Source of the DNA: Poa pratensis
Lineage: Eukaryota; Streptophyta; Magnoliopsida; Poales; Poaceae
Assembly: GCA_947311845.1 (NCBI GenBank)
Contig: CAMZMU010000063.1
Coordinates: 62,212,834-62,276,833, forward strand
DNA: 64,000 bases
Direction: 5' to 3'
Positions 24,767-34,794 of this stretch are shown in pieces. The stretch's first letter is position 1. Each line of letters starts with the position of its first letter. Position numbers and translations under genes: made by a program. The notes below the pieces were generated by a model that searched no databases, was not told where the DNA came from, and saw only the letters and a program-made list of their open reading frames with translations.

Positions 24767-26363
24767 TGATGCGTGTAAACCACACATCGTTTGGAGACCA
24801 CAAGAGTAAGGTTTGATGAGTGTAGCGGCAAGTCTCCCCTCAGTAAGAAACCGAGGTTATCGAACCAGTAGGAGATGAAGACACTTCTGAAGGTGTCAAC
24901 GGCGCCAGAAAACTTGTTGCGTCGATGGGGTGGTTCCGACGGTTGACTTGGAGCCTGCACACAAGACAATCAAACTACTTTGCCCCCAACGAAACGGTGA
25001 GGGTGTCAATCCCACCGACTTGCTGAAAACAAAGGATTAGACGTATAGTGTGGAAAATGATGTTTAATTGCAGAGAATGAAAGAGAACAATGATTGCAGT
25101 AGGTTGTATTTCAGATGTAAAAGAATGGACCGGGGTCCACGGTTCACTAGTGGTGTCTCTCCATAATAAATAACTAACATGCTGGGTAAACAAATTACAG
25201 CTGGGCAATTGACAATATTGATAAGTGCATAACATGCATGTGCAAGTTGTGGTGTCTACTATGAGATTCATTTGGGCATTACGCCAAAGTACACAGACCG
25301 CTATCCAGCATGCATCTGTGCCTAAATAGTCCACCTTCAGGTTAACATCCGTACCCCTTCCGGTATTAAGTTGCAAGCAACAGACAATTGCATTAAGTAA
25401 AGTGCATAATGTAAACAACACATTCATCCTTAGACAAAGCATCATTAGGTTACCCCTAGTAGCAACAGCACATCCACAACCTTAGGGGTTGTTGTCACTC
25501 CCCAGATTCAATGGAGACTAAACCCACTATCTAGAATAAATACTCCCTCTTGGAGTCACAAGCATTCACTTGGCCAGAGTTTCAACAAGTAACGGAGAGC
25601 ATGCAAGATCATAAAAGACATAGACATAATATTCAGTATTCAACTTGACATAGTATCAATATTCATCGGATCCCAGCAAACACAACATGTAGCATTACAA
25701 TAAGATGATCTTGATCATGATAGGCAGCTCACAAGATCTAAACATGATGGCACAAGAGGAGAAGACAACCATCTAGCTACTGCTATGGACCCATAGTCCA
25801 AAGATGAACTACTCACACATCACTCCGGAGGCAGGCATGGCGATGTAGAGCCTCCGGTGATGATTCCCCTCTCCGACAGGGTGCCGGGAAGAGCTTCAGA
25901 ACCCTCCGAGTTAGGGTTGACGGCGGCGGCGGCTCTGGAACTTTTCGTGGAATATGACTCGGGTATTTAGGATTTTCCCGAATAGATGAATATATAGGCG
26001 AAGGGGCAACGTCGGTGGAGGCCCGAGGCGTCCTCACCACGTGGCGGCGCGGCAGGAGGTGGGACCGCGCCACCACCTGGTGAGGGTGGCCCACGGCCCC
26101 ACTTCATCTCTCCTTTGGACTTCGTGAACGTGTCAGAAAAATAGGGACTTTGGCTTTTGTTTCGTCCAATTCCGAGAATATTTCCAGAACAACTTTTCTG
26201 AAACCAAAAACAGCAGAAAACAGGAACTGGCACTGTGGCATCTTGTTAATAGGTTAGTCCCAGAAAATGCATAAAAATGATATAAGTGTATATAAAACAT
26301 GTAGCAATTGGCATAATATAAGCATGGAACATCAGAAATTATAGATACGTTGGAGACGTATCA
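24767..26363 (-). repeat. 5' LTR of gag-protease element
   Basis: On the minus strand it starts TGATACGTCTCC at 26363 and ends CGCATCA at 24767, giving 1597 bp with TGAT/ATCA ends. It holds an extra imperfect primer-binding-site-like segment at 24898-24917. Confidence 0.8.
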
Positions 26364-26399
26364 AGGGAGTATGAACCTATTCCTTCAAATCATCAACTG

Positions 26400-26660
26400 T
26401 CGCTGATTGCACCAGAGAGTTAGAACCACAATGAAAAAACCCACAAAAACCGAGCAACTGGACAAGACAGAAACACGTGATCTACAGTTTCATCTGTAGC
26501 ACAAAACATACAATGGTTTTGCCCACCCAACCTCTTTTTAAAGATTTTCTTTAGTGAAAGTCTCCTCCCCATCAGCATCCACTAGAAAATCTTAATTTTG
26601 GTAGGAAGTTTCATCTTCTAGAGTTGTTTGAAACTCTTAGAAGAAGAATTTTCACATCAC
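26400..26660 (-). pseudogene. LINE ORF2 3' remnant (zf-RVT domain)
   Basis: On the minus strand the frame reads KLPTKIKIF, then GRRLSLKKIFKKRLGGQNHCMFCATDE and TVDHVFLSCPVARFLW. This is the Cys-rich zf-RVT segment found near the end of plant L1-type ORF2. Stops and the short length show decay. Confidence 0.65.
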
Positions 26661-26979
26661 CAACATCTAAAGATGGACTAGCCGACAACCTTGACCTCGC
26701 CTGAGCCGTCGGATGTGGTTTCGACGCCCATTTTTCATCCCCGTAGACGCATAGCTCCGATGATCTTCTCACAAAAGAGGTTTGTGAGTTGCTCAGCAGC
26801 TTGGAGGCTGCTATATATATTCATGGATGTGGAAGGCGATCGCTTGCCTCCCAATGGGGGCACCAAGCACAAAAGTAAGGTGAGTGATTGTCCTCTGACC
26901 AACACTCGGAAGGAGAAAAGCCACTCAGGTGCAAACACGAGAAGAGTTGCGTGGTAGGAAAGGCATCAGGGATGGCTTG
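26661..26979. other. unassigned sequence left of SINE
   Basis: An 88-codon plus frame (26691-26957) is open but resembles nothing recognised. It is flanked by LINE debris and interrupted downstream by the SINE. I see no promoter or domain. Confidence 0.3.
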
Positions 26980-27160
26980 ATAGATAATCTTTCATAAGAA
27001 GTGAGTCCAGCTCACTTGGTTAGGGAAGTGGATGTACAAACTAGTCACCCAGGTTCAAGTCCTTCACGGATGCCGATTCAGGTTCTTATTATTTCAAAAA
27101 CAAAAACCGCTGTAGGGGCTTCCCCTACCGCATTGCTTTCAAAAAAAATAGATAATCTTT
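26980..27160 (+). mobile_element. tRNA-derived SINE with 13-bp TSD
   Basis: The body is 26993-27147, flanked by perfect copies of ATAGATAATCTTT at 26980-26992 and 27148-27160. Pol III box A-like AGCTCACTTGG lies at 27009-27019 and a perfect box B, GGTTCAAGTCC, at 27052-27062. A short A-run ends the body. It is not a functional tRNA gene because no acceptor stem or cloverleaf closes around the boxes. Confidence 0.85.
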
Positions 27161-27430
27161 GATTTCCTCGATTGTCCTCTTGGTTTGGGTCGTTCTTTGG
27201 CTTTGGTGTTGCCCTTTGCATTTTATTGAGGTGTTATAGTCGACTGTTGGGTTGTGTTATTCAAGTGTTAGGGCTGCGATTTTAGTGTGTTTGGAAAGTT
27301 CGTCAGGTTGTCGTTATGATCGTGTAGGTCAGTGTATATAAGTTCTTGCCTGGTTTCCCGTAAATTAATTTGGAAATTCTTTTCTTCTTAATTAATAGAT
27401 TGAGACAAAGTGTTTTGTCTCCTTTAAAAA
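27161..27430 (+). other. probable LINE-like 3' tail
   Basis: The stretch ends with TTAATTAATAGA, GAGACAAAGTGTTTTGTCTC and TTTAAAAA. This resembles the 3' tail of the LINE at 44791-45660, read on its own strand. It has no coding content, and the 5' limit is not definable. Confidence 0.35.
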
Positions 27431-28190
27431 CAATCTTAGAAGAATTTCTTTATTGGATGTCGTATAAGGATTTAATAGTAACTCCTTTCCCAGTTTCCGA
27501 AAAATCTCTATTATCTTCAGATTTAATTCAACTCCACGAATTACATCCAAAAGCTTACTCCACTCCACATCAAATTCATTTGCTAAAAATAAGGCAAGCA
27601 CCCCTCGATGTAAGGACCCTATCCACCTTAATATTATTAAGGGAATCCACAGTCAAACTGGAGATAATGGGGGACTCGGGGTCACCCTACCTCACAAGAC
27701 TGTCATTATTGAAACACCCTACCTCCACAGTCAAACTGGAGATAACTTTTCCATTAGTAATTCTACCAAAAATAAGATCATTCTAGGATTCTGAAAACCT
27801 TTTTTTAGCATAGCATTGTAAAGGAAAGCCCAATTGACATTATCGTATGACTTTTCAAAATCAACTTTGAAAGGCACACCACAAATTATTTTCTCTTGAC
27901 TTCATGGAGAACGTTATGCATAATGACAACTCCTTCCACGATGAATTGTTTTTCATGAAAGCAATTTTAGCCTTGACTATTAAAATATCAGCTACTAAAT
28001 CCAACCTATTATTCATACCTTTTGTTATATTCTTGGCACTCTCATTTTTCAGGAAAACGGGCCTGAATTTTTGAATTACCAAATCATCCTTACATTTAGG
28101 TAAAAGAGCGATGGTACCAAAATTCTGTCTACCAATATCTGGCGCCCCTTTAACAATATCATCAAATAGTTTATTCATGGGTACTTCAAC
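27392..28190 (-). pseudogene. rearranged LINE reverse transcriptase remnant
   Basis: The minus frame reads MNKLFDDIVKGAPDIGRQNFGTIALLPKCKD followed by decayed SAKNITKGMNNRLDLVAD. A second piece, PFKVDFEKSYDNVNWAFLYN, follows near 27880-27820. These match the first conserved RT blocks of plant L1-type LINEs. A 20-bp segment at 27647-27666 recurs at 27724-27743, and the catalytic YADD block is missing, so the piece is internally rearranged. Confidence 0.65.
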
Positions 28191-28464
28191 AAAAGCCCAG
28201 AAGAAGTGATAGAATTATCATGGAAAACCATCCTAGGATTTATTATGTGTGCCATTGTGAGTAGTATGTTTTAAAAAAATTCAATATTAAACACCCTATT
28301 TACTTCAGATTTTCTTCATGACCAAATTTTGAGGAAATCACAATGGAGCAGACCCGAGCCCTATTAAATGGGCCAAGCAAGTTCTCACTTGTTCAATTTT
28401 TGGACCAGCAAATAAGAAATAATTATTTTGAGTAGAACATACAGTTATGTAATGGTCACAAGGA
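28191..28464. other. unassigned AT-rich spacer
   Basis: I see no domain, promoter or repeat in this stretch between LINE remnants. Confidence 0.3.
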
Positions 28465-28772
28465 TTGAGTTTTGGCACACTCCCTGGTTTTTAAATACAT
28501 TTTTAAACACATTAAAAATGTCAAAAAATCATACCAGACATTTCGCATACACATATCAACACTCCATGTGCTCATGGAGCTGAAAACCGATTTTTTTTGT
28601 GTTTTTTATAAACCATAAAGACATCAGTTTTCCGTCAAACAGCTGGCGCATGGAATATCGAGATGTACATAACCAATTTTGTTCCGAATTTTTTGACTTT
28701 CATAATGTTGTTTTGCGGTTGCAGGAGCATATATGTGCTCCCGTGTGCCAAATTGAATTTCCGGCTAACTTG
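28465..28772. mobile_element. candidate small inverted-repeat element (MITE)
   Basis: The ends are imperfectly inverted: TTGAGTTTTGGCACACTCC at the left and, in reverse complement, ATTCAATTTGGCACACGGG at the right. The interior is AT-rich and non-coding. It lies directly before the point where the LINE sequence at 28773 begins. A TSD was not identified. Confidence 0.35.
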
Positions 28773-29915
28773 TATAATGAACATGAACGAACAATAGGCG
28801 TCCATCTTGCTCAAGTTCAGCCGCAACCGATTGATTCACCGTTTTGGAAGGGAATTATGGCTGTAAAAAACGAGTTCTTTTTAGAGAGGTTCGTTTACCC
28901 TTGGTAATGGTCGAAATACAAGGTTTTGGGAGGATACATGGCTTGGGAACAAACCTTTGGCAGTTCAGTATCCCTCTTTGTTTACCATTGCTCGCCATAA
29001 AATGTTTTGGTGGCTGATGTGTTAGCAAACAATCCTTTAAACATTGAGTTTAGGAGGAATTTAACTCAGGATAAATGGGCGTCTTGGGTGAGATTAGTAG
29101 AACGGTTGATGATCGTTAATCTATCTACTGAAGAGGGTCATTTCAAGTGGAATTTCACCACTAATGGCTTCCTCACTGGAAACATTATGCATGGTCACAC
29201 TCCTTTCTTGCGCAAATATCTATGGACATTGAAAGTTCCGTTAAAGATAAAAAAATTATGTGGTTCCTGCAACGAAAAGTAATTCTTACTAAGGATAACT
29301 TGATTAAAAGAAATTGGATGGGTTGTAAAACAGTGCGCAGCCGAAGAGTCGGTTGAGCACCTTTTTATCTCCTGTCCCTTTGTTAAGAGTATTTGGAGAC
29401 TTGTTCATTTTACTTTTAGTATCTCTCCGTCGTCTAGCGTGGCTAATTTGTTTGGACATTGGTTAGATGGTGTAGATAAGAAAACTAAGGCACGTATACG
29501 CATTGGTGTTTGTGCCATCCTATGGGCCATTTGGAATAGTCGAAATGACTTGGTGTTTAACAAATCAAACAATGCTAATTTCTCGCAGGTGATTCATCGT
29601 GCTATCTAATGGATTCAACTATGGGCCTTCCTCCTACCTGTGGACCAGAGGGTCCTTGGCGGTTGTCTGGGCTATCCACTGCCAGCATGGGTGACAACAT
29701 ATTAGAAGACTACAAGATGTGTAGTTCTTTTTGCTTAGCTTGTTTTCGCTGGCTGATGTCTGCGGCCACGTTGGCTTATCCTTGATTTATAATAAGCTAT
29801 CCGCATACTCTTACAACGTTGATACTTTTTATTAATATAAATGGTTGTGTTCATCATCACGATACAGAGGCGGGCTAACCTTTTCGGAAAAAAGAATCTA
29901 AAAAAAGTCGTAATG
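28773..29915 (+). pseudogene. LINE ORF2 3' end and tail
   Basis: Plus frames read VQPQPIDSPFWKGIMAVKNEFF, then TRFWEDTWLGNKPL, ERLMIVNLSTEEGHFKWNF and LRKYLWTLKVPLKIKK. This is the zf-RVT region of L1-type ORF2 and is close to the LINE at 57053-62830. Many stops follow. The 3' tail ends around 29891-29908 in A-rich sequence. Confidence 0.75.
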
Positions 29916-31893
29916 GCTTGTGTTGCTAGGTTAAGGAAGACCTAGGTTTCATTCTATTGTTGGTAGAAATAGTTGCAGGTTCCGGGACGACAACTATTCG
30001 TTTACTTAAACAACAAATTCCGGGACGACAACTTGAAGTTTAAAGGGTTAGGGATAATACTATTATCCCTTTTCTTGTAAGTAGCTGGTTATAGGTATAG
30101 GGCTAATACTACAACTTTGGATTTTATCGACTTTCGTCAGATTTTTCATTAATTAGTTATGCCATTCTCCTCTTCTTATCTTATGATTTAGTTGTGCTTT
30201 AATTTTTCACAAAACAAGATCTAAGTAAGGTTTGCAGGTTATCCATTTGGCTACCACTGGACCGGTATGTGGTCCTATCTCCAACCAGAACCTGGCAGAG
30301 GGCCAGTGGTCATAATCTTTACCACATACGTAGGTTGGACAACTGAAAAGTTGATTGATTGTTTTTCTATTTCAAACATTCTAGTTGGCATGTACGTGCA
30401 ACGCACGTCTACTCAATTACAGTTGATAATTTACAAGCAAGAAAAGACCATAACATGGTCTACGATGGATTATTTTTTCGGTGCAAGTCTATAAAAGGAT
30501 AAATATCTCAACGATGTGACTGCAACGGGGGAGCGAAAATCTTTATCATTAGTATGTGCGTGAATTTTCAAGGGTGACTGCATTAGAGTATTGATTGTTT
30601 CCTAATGTTGGCATTTACACATCAAAAATGCTTACTTTATCTACGTCGTCATATATATACCGTCACCAACCCAAGCTCTAGTAGAAGTCATCTAAAATCA
30701 ATGTTGGGACATCGTTTATCAGGAACATATCGGTTAACTCAATATAATTAATGAATAAATCAGACAGTTTATTCGCATATGAGAGGATTTATCTTAATCG
30801 ACCGTTTTATCAAAATATCGGCCAATATCTTGAACCTGGTATGTTGAGTAATATGCCCAGTATGACTATGTGGTTCATCATCAAGTCATGTTGCCTTACG
30901 CAGACGCACGATGATTCATCACCATATAATTTTCAAGATAGCGCTGATAAGAAATCATCTTATCAGGTCATATTGCCTTACGTCGCACTGATTTGTTTTT
31001 TAAAGTCGAGAGGGAGCAAATATATGTAGTGCTTAAGATTATTTCTTGCCTTGGTGTATCTAGCCAGGTAGCTAGCTAACGATGGATGGATTGATGCTTT
31101 ACTACGACATGAATAGTAGTTCTAGAAGCTAAAGGGGAGACGATCTTTGTACTCAGGATGTATGTAATTCGCATGGCACAGCTGGAGTCAAACGTGATCT
31201 GATCATACTCATACTGCCGTGCATCATACTGTTGGGCCGGCCCAAAAAAATCGAATCGAGCACGACTCGACGCACGGATCGATCAGCGACCGAACGCAGA
31301 ACTCGCGTGATTGCAAGACCGGCAACGGCGGCCCTTGGCCTGCATCGTCGCCGCGCGACCACTGTCCTCAGCCGGGTTCTTGTGCAACGACGGCACACCA
31401 TGGAGCGGCTGCGGCAAACTGCCAGCATCCACGCGGTCACGCAGGCAACATCGACCGTGGCCATCAATCTCGTTCCGACGCTCGCCTTGACGTGAACTCG
31501 GTGGTTGGAGAAAAGGGGCAATTTGGTTGTATTATGTGGTTTGGTGGGAGGGCAAAACGGTCCAAAACGGACAATGTTGAGTTGTCAAACATTGGGATGA
31601 TCTGGGCCGTTTGATCGGATATTGGACGGTACAGATTTAAAGTATCCCAACAAGTTAAGTTTGCTATTTTATAGTAGTATAGACTCAACTTTCTTGTCAC
31701 CAATGACATCCGGTATGTTTCTATATTTTCATGGCTCCTTTTCTAAAATTTTATTAATGTCGCATGGTGTGGCAAACTACAAGAGTGCAAGATGCATGGA
31801 TATGGCTCTACATCAACACATGTAACTACTGAATTGTAGAGGAAACCAGGAGGTCTAGGCCGAGGCGACGATCACATGGTAGACGGTAGTTTG
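29916..31893. other. unassigned intergenic sequence
   Basis: I find no supported gene. Open frames are short or lie in the locally GC-rich patch 31240-31500, where random ORFs are expected. The last five bases, GTTTG (31889-31893), are the left TSD of the next element. Confidence 0.4.
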
Positions 31894-31913
31894 TGTTAGA
31901 ATACATATACATA

Positions 31914-33269
31914 TCTCTACTATATAATATGGCTTCATGTGATGGTTGGTAGGTTTTTTATTTTCCGATTTTACCCTTCATTGCTAGGCCAAGTTAGAAA
32001 ATATTATATCTTTGCCACCACCAAGTAAACTTACCGGTTTGCATTTAATCAAATTTACAGCCGCTGCCACCGCCTAAGTGAAAACAAACGATTCACATCG
32101 TTCCCATCGCACGCGGCACGCTTCCCCTTTCCCTGCCTCGTGCTCGCCGGCGCCGCCTGCTCCGCTCGCACCAACTCCCCTGTGTTAGCGATCCATCGTG
32201 GTCGTATGTATCCGTATCAAAATCGGAAGAGAAGAATAGCAACAGATCTGTGGAAGAGGAAAGAAAAACCATCAGCACGATCAGCCCACGACTCGCTCCT
32301 CCTGCCCTATCCTCACGCGCACGTCCTTGTTCCGCCGCCGCTGTAGGCCATGATCTGGGCGTTGAAACACCGCCTCACGCCGCCGAGAGGATTCAGACCA
32401 CTGCCGCCGTACCCCAACGTCCTCTTTGCTGCTGCCGGGAACCGCACGTCTGCTAGCAGTTCAGGCATTCATGTCCGTGGCTGCCATGGGTGACGTCTGC
32501 GCAGGTTTCCGGTGGCCGGAGCTCTCGGGAGAACTGGGCACGATGGCGTCGCACCAGCTGCCAATTACCATGGTGTGCGGACGCTGCAGGACAATGGCAT
32601 GAAGAAGACGAAGCTGTTCGACGCTGACGCCGAGCCGCTCGCAGGCACCGTCGTCTAAGCGCTATGTCTGACCATAAGAGGGCGCCAACACCTCAAGTAA
32701 GATCCTTCTCAGTAGATGCGCAATGGTGTCTATGTAGTTTATTATATATATGAACGGGCGGATTACGCAATACTTGCATATGCAGCAAATGGTCATAGCT
32801 TGTTAAGCTGTAGCAAGTAGCAACACGTAAAAACAATGGGGTATGCGAGCACTTGAGAAAAAAAGTTACATGTGTTGGATGTTCACGTCCTTAGTTTATC
32901 TTATTGAGTTGAGACGATTGTCGAGGCACCATCGATCGCCAAAACAATGTCAGAAATTTATCAGGACAAGAGACCGCATAATCGACCGACAATTTAGAAG
33001 GTAGGATGAGGAGAGATGCACTAATACTGGAGCGCGAGAGGGCTAACATTGGTTAAAGGGTAACAAACAACTGAAAGAAGGCACGACACACAAGTTAATA
33101 GTTAGGGATACACAATTGCTACTGCACAGCAAGATTGTGAAAAAGATTGAGTGTGTACGAATGCAACCTAATAAAAAATTATTAGCTCCTAATGGTTTTT
33201 GTGGAAAACATATTTTTGACGTCATTTTTAGGGTCGTATTTCCGTAGCAACGCACGGGCATTATGCTAG
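31914..33269 (+). mobile_element. non-autonomous Helitron inserted in the left LTR
   Basis: The 5' end is TCTCTACTATATAATATGG and the 3' end is a hairpin (CCGTAGC AAC GCACGG) followed by GCATTATGCTAG. It is flanked by A and T, as required for Helitrons. Removing it restores a 161-bp LTR that matches the other LTR, so the boundaries are exact. It is 1356 bp with no Rep/helicase, hence non-autonomous. Confidence 0.9.
32531..32656 (+). pseudogene. captured GH17 beta-1,3-glucanase gene fragment
   Basis: Inside the Helitron, plus-strand frames read NW-TMASHQLP and then TLQDNGMKKTKLFDADAEPLA. This matches the N-terminal part of plant glycoside hydrolase family 17 proteins, which carry a GVNWG motif, then LPP, then a KLFDAD motif. 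Two frame changes separate the pieces, and the fragment ends in a stop after GTVV. About 40 residues are present, too few to function. Confidence 0.65.
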
Positions 33270-33410
33270 TTAGACTAGGGATTAGATTAGAGATCATCTT
33301 GTACTCCAAGTAATAGGCAACTTGCCTCCCAAGTCTTGTACTCCTTATATACCCCCACGAGGGTCAGATCAATACACACAACAAAATATTCGGGTTCCAC
33401 AATTTCAACA

Positions 33411-34628
33411 TTGTATCAGAGCGATTTGACTCACGTCGCCGATCTTAGGGTTTCCACAGCTTCCGCATCGCGCGCCGCCCCGGGAGATCAATCTCCTCTC
33501 CTCGGGGGCGCGGCAGATCGGATCGGTTCTTTAGATTAGATCTTAGACAATTTCGAATTTCCCAATTTCATATATTAGATCCAAATTTCAGTATTCTGTA
33601 TCCCATAGTTTAGATCCAATTAGCCAAAATAAGATCCTAAATCCCACAATACCGCGATCCTCATCCGGTGAAAATCAAGTGCAGATCATGGCGGCGCTCT
33701 CTCGACTCCGACGGGCACACGACATCGACGTCGCATTGTCAGGTCGCCTCCAGCAAGTCATGCGTGCAATACAGGGCCATGCGGGTCCATCACGAGCAGG
33801 TTCTCCGCAAGCCTCATGATCGGTACAAGCAAAAGCATTAGCAGGTATGATATTTGCATGAAGCGAAATCTTCAACGAGTCAAGCATCAATGGCACGGCC
33901 GTACGTCTACACCAAAGCAAGTCTACATCAAGCCGTACCAGTCTCCACTGCATCAACTTGAACTACACCGAACCGAGCCGAACATCTACATCGAGCCAAC
34001 AACAACGTCGAGTTATACGACTACATCAAAATCTTCGTCGAGTTCTACATCACCAACACAATCACAGTTATGGTTCATGTGGTCTTTCGCCTCCGCCTTC
34101 GATATCTACCGCCGCCGCACAAAAACCCGCTGCCGCCGCCGCACAATGACACAAAAAACCACCACCGCCGCAAACCCTTGCCGTCGCCGCACAAAAACCC
34201 GCCGCCGCCGCAGAACCCTGCCGCCGCCGCAAAATGACACAAAAACCGCCACCGCCGCATAATGATCCATAAAACCTGCCGCCGCCGCACAAAACCTAAG
34301 AATACGACCACGACCGCGCAATTTTTTGCGCCTGCGGCGCTATCGGCTAAAACAACCACGACTACATCGACCATGACTACATCAAGAACCACTCCCTCGA
34401 CATCGACATCCAAGGCAACGTCTACAACAACACATCGGCAACAACTCCAGTCAACAACGTCCGCGTCGTCACTTGCGTCCACGCTACTCCCGTTGTGACT
34501 GCGGGAGGGAAGAGAGGAAGACCATCGGAGACGTAGTTGATGATGACGGAGAGGAGGAACGACGGATGTGCAAGCCTTCAAAGTCAGTCGCAATCGTCCG
34601 CTTCACTCCCGCTACGACTGAGGGGGAA
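33411..34628 (+). other. interior of short-LTR element, AC-rich and CCG-repeat domain
   Basis: Non-coding interior. After the primer-binding site comes a GC-rich leader. A G-poor region follows (about 33880-34080), rich in CTACATC/CTACACC-like words, then imperfect CCGCCGCCGCACAAAA repeats (34100-34300). The same order of segments occurs in the element at 51087-52763. Confidence 0.7.
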
Positions 34629-34789
34629 TGTTAGAATACATATACGTGTTAGACTAGGGATTAGATTAGAGATCATCTTGTACTCCAAGTCATAGGCAAC
34701 TTGCGTCCCAAGTCTTGTACTCCTTATATACCCCCACGAGGGTCAGATCAATACACACAACAAAATATTAGGGTTCCACAATTTCAACA
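34629..34789 (+). repeat. right LTR of short-LTR element
   Basis: 161 bp, TGTTAGAATAC to TTTCAACA. It carries the same CTTATATACCCCC TATA-like segment as the left LTR. Confidence 0.92.
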
Positions 34790-34794
34790 GTTTG

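Larger units (their letters stand above)
18731..26363 (-). mobile_element. Athila-like gag-protease-only LTR retrotransposon
   Basis: This minus-strand element has a 5' LTR at 24767-26363, a tRNA-Asp-type primer-binding site at 24738-24755, and gag plus protease (24569-22467). A long non-coding region and the 3' LTR follow; the LTR is visible only as 18731-19755 because the Tat element is inserted in it. RT, RNase H and integrase are absent and there is no room for them: 2.7 kb of non-coding DNA follows the protease stop. It is therefore non-autonomous by design rather than by mutation. AGGGA at 26364-26368 is the presumed right TSD; its partner is left of the window. Confidence 0.88.
31894..34789 (+). 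mobile_element. short-LTR non-autonomous Copia-like element with nested Helitron
   Basis: Identical 5-bp TSDs GTTTG flank it (31889-31893 and 34790-34794). The LTRs are 161 bp each: the left is split as 31894-31913 plus 33270-33410, the right is 34629-34789. A primer-binding site of the initiator tRNA-Met type follows the left LTR (33411-33422, TTGTATCAGAGC). A purine tract, GAGGGGGAA, precedes the right LTR. Without the Helitron the element is about 1.54 kb and encodes no recognisable gag or pol. The element at 51087-52763 is a relative. The size resembles TRIM-type elements, though with a longer interior. Confidence 0.92.

Noticed and set aside
27008..27062. A functional tRNA gene
   Set aside because: Boxes A and B are present, but there is no acceptor stem or complete cloverleaf, and flanking TSDs plus an A-tail identify a SINE.
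30378..30412. A second Helitron 3' end (CGTGCGTTGCACG hairpin with CTAG on the minus strand)
   Set aside because: The base after CTAG is A, not T, and no TC-type 5' end was found at a sensible distance.
31153..31521. 122-codon minus-strand frame
   Set aside because: It lies in a locally GC-rich patch; the composition is Arg/Val-rich, with no start context, domain or promoter.
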